This document shows positions 63,447-64,000 of a stretch of DNA of 64,000 nucleotides, in pieces. Within the stretch, counting starts at the first letter, position 1; each line of letters opens with the position of its first letter. The notes below the pieces were generated by a model. The model worked only from the letters and a program-made list of their open reading frames with translations. It was not told the origin of the DNA and did no database searches. The translations under genes and the position numbers were made by a program. Location: contig JAZAYU010000010.1 of NCBI GenBank assembly GCA_038501625.1, forward strand, positions 9,445,380 through 9,509,379, in the 5' to 3' direction. The DNA is from Corbicula japonica. Lineage: Eukaryota; Mollusca; Bivalvia; Venerida; Cyrenidae.

Positions 63447-64000
63447 CTAAAAAGAAAATTAGGCATTATGGAGCAATGTTTTTGTTGTTTGTTTGTTTTT
63501 TTTTTCGTTTCGGGCCCCATTATGGATAACCCCATTTATTCTGGAAAGAAACCGTATTACAAGTACATGTATATTTGTTATACAATTATTTAAACAATAC
63601 AATTTTTATACAGTTATTCAATAATCCACTTTGTTACACAGTTATTCAACATTGAATGTTTTTAGTTTCAAGGGTCTCGAAACATGAATCTTATATATTT
63701 GAAAACAGTAACACAACTATAGTAAAAGAATCTAGTTTTTCCCCGTCCCCCCTCCCCCAATTAAAGCAAAAAAACTTTACAATTTTGTATAAACTTCTTT
63801 GTAAAATACATCATTGTGACATCTCTAATTACAATACAATCGAAATAGTCAGAGCAGTTAATTTAATAAGGTAAACTGCCACTTACTCAAATTTAATCCA
63901 TTTAAAATGGAGCAATGTTTTTAACACTATAAAGTTATCAAGAAACAAAATTCAATGACAGTTCACAATACCACAAATTTAAATCCTACGTTTCAGGGGG
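63447..64000. other. Upstream intron, no recognised features
   Basis: T-rich and AT-rich sequence upstream of exon 1. No upstream exon or promoter was identified, so the 5' end of the gene lies outside. Confidence 0.5.

Noticed and set aside
63840..63900. Upstream exon with donor at 'cacttac'
   Set aside because: The sequence to its right has no cysteine-rich or signal-peptide-like open frame and no clear acceptor; not supportable.

Overview
The window is animal genomic DNA, most likely from a bivalve mollusc. It is AT-rich, its short exons have GT-AG introns, and it is packed with small foldback elements and tandem arrays of bivalve type (units with 'caagggccataactct', 'gacggacggac' and 'tgacctagatttcaaggtcac' motifs). 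The species call is inference from repeat style and gene content. No bacterial features are present.

One gene spans essentially the whole window on the minus strand, entering at about 63.45 kb and leaving at base 9. I could join 53 exons. The reading frame stays open across all 52 junctions, and exon lengths, phases and flanking splice dinucleotides agree throughout. Together they carry 9,483 nt, about 3,161 codons. Neither the start codon and signal peptide nor the stop codon lies in the window. N- to C-terminal layout: C-type lectin domain (63.4-60.3 kb); LDL-receptor class A (59.9); three CUB or CUB-like domains (59.4-53.6); four sushi/CCP (48.4-44.0); two EGF (43.3-42.6); four sushi (41.2-38.6); an HYR/sushi alternation (37.8-30.2); an unrecognised two-exon region (28.8-27.7); seven Cys-rich ephrin-receptor-like (GCC2/GCC3) modules (26.1-16.5); six EGF (16.1-11.2); an apple/PAN-like module and a second unrecognised region (10.8-9.0); eight EGF (7.9-3.2); and a C-terminal pentraxin/laminin-G-like domain (2.1 to 0.0 kb). 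This resembles the SVEP1-type toolkit (sushi, EGF, HYR, ephrin-like, pentraxin) with an added lectin/LDLa/CUB front end. A large secreted or matrix adhesion or recognition protein is the reasonable inference. Most modules are phase 1-1 exons, the signature of exon shuffling.

The most unusual feature is local tandem duplication over 5' splice sites in at least four exons: a 105-bp triplication at 55.5 kb, a 156-bp duplication at 30.0 kb, a 44-bp triplication at 16.44 kb and a 147-bp-offset duplication at 5.1 kb. Three of these offer competing intact donors. Two have copies that remain in frame, which could add 35 or 52 residues.

The introns are dominated by self-complementary elements. A ~240-bp GATC-rich foldback family (called FB1 here, TTAACCC...GGGTTAA ends) has about 45 copies or fragments. 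A ~140-bp near-perfect palindrome family (HP1) has about 17 copies, several inserted inside FB1. Two FB1 copies have spawned minisatellites from different internal modules (24 bp x 38 at 41.4 kb; 48 bp x 11 at 44.4 kb). TA-flanked pogo/Tigger-like and other terminal-inverted-repeat elements lie at 1.6, 6.4, 13.3, 17.2, 19.9 and 48.5 kb, several visibly nested in older repeats. A 3.4-kb block of two tandem arrays fills most of the largest intron (49.6-53.0 kb). No repeat interrupts an exon. I found no second gene, no functional tRNA or rRNA, and no promoter.
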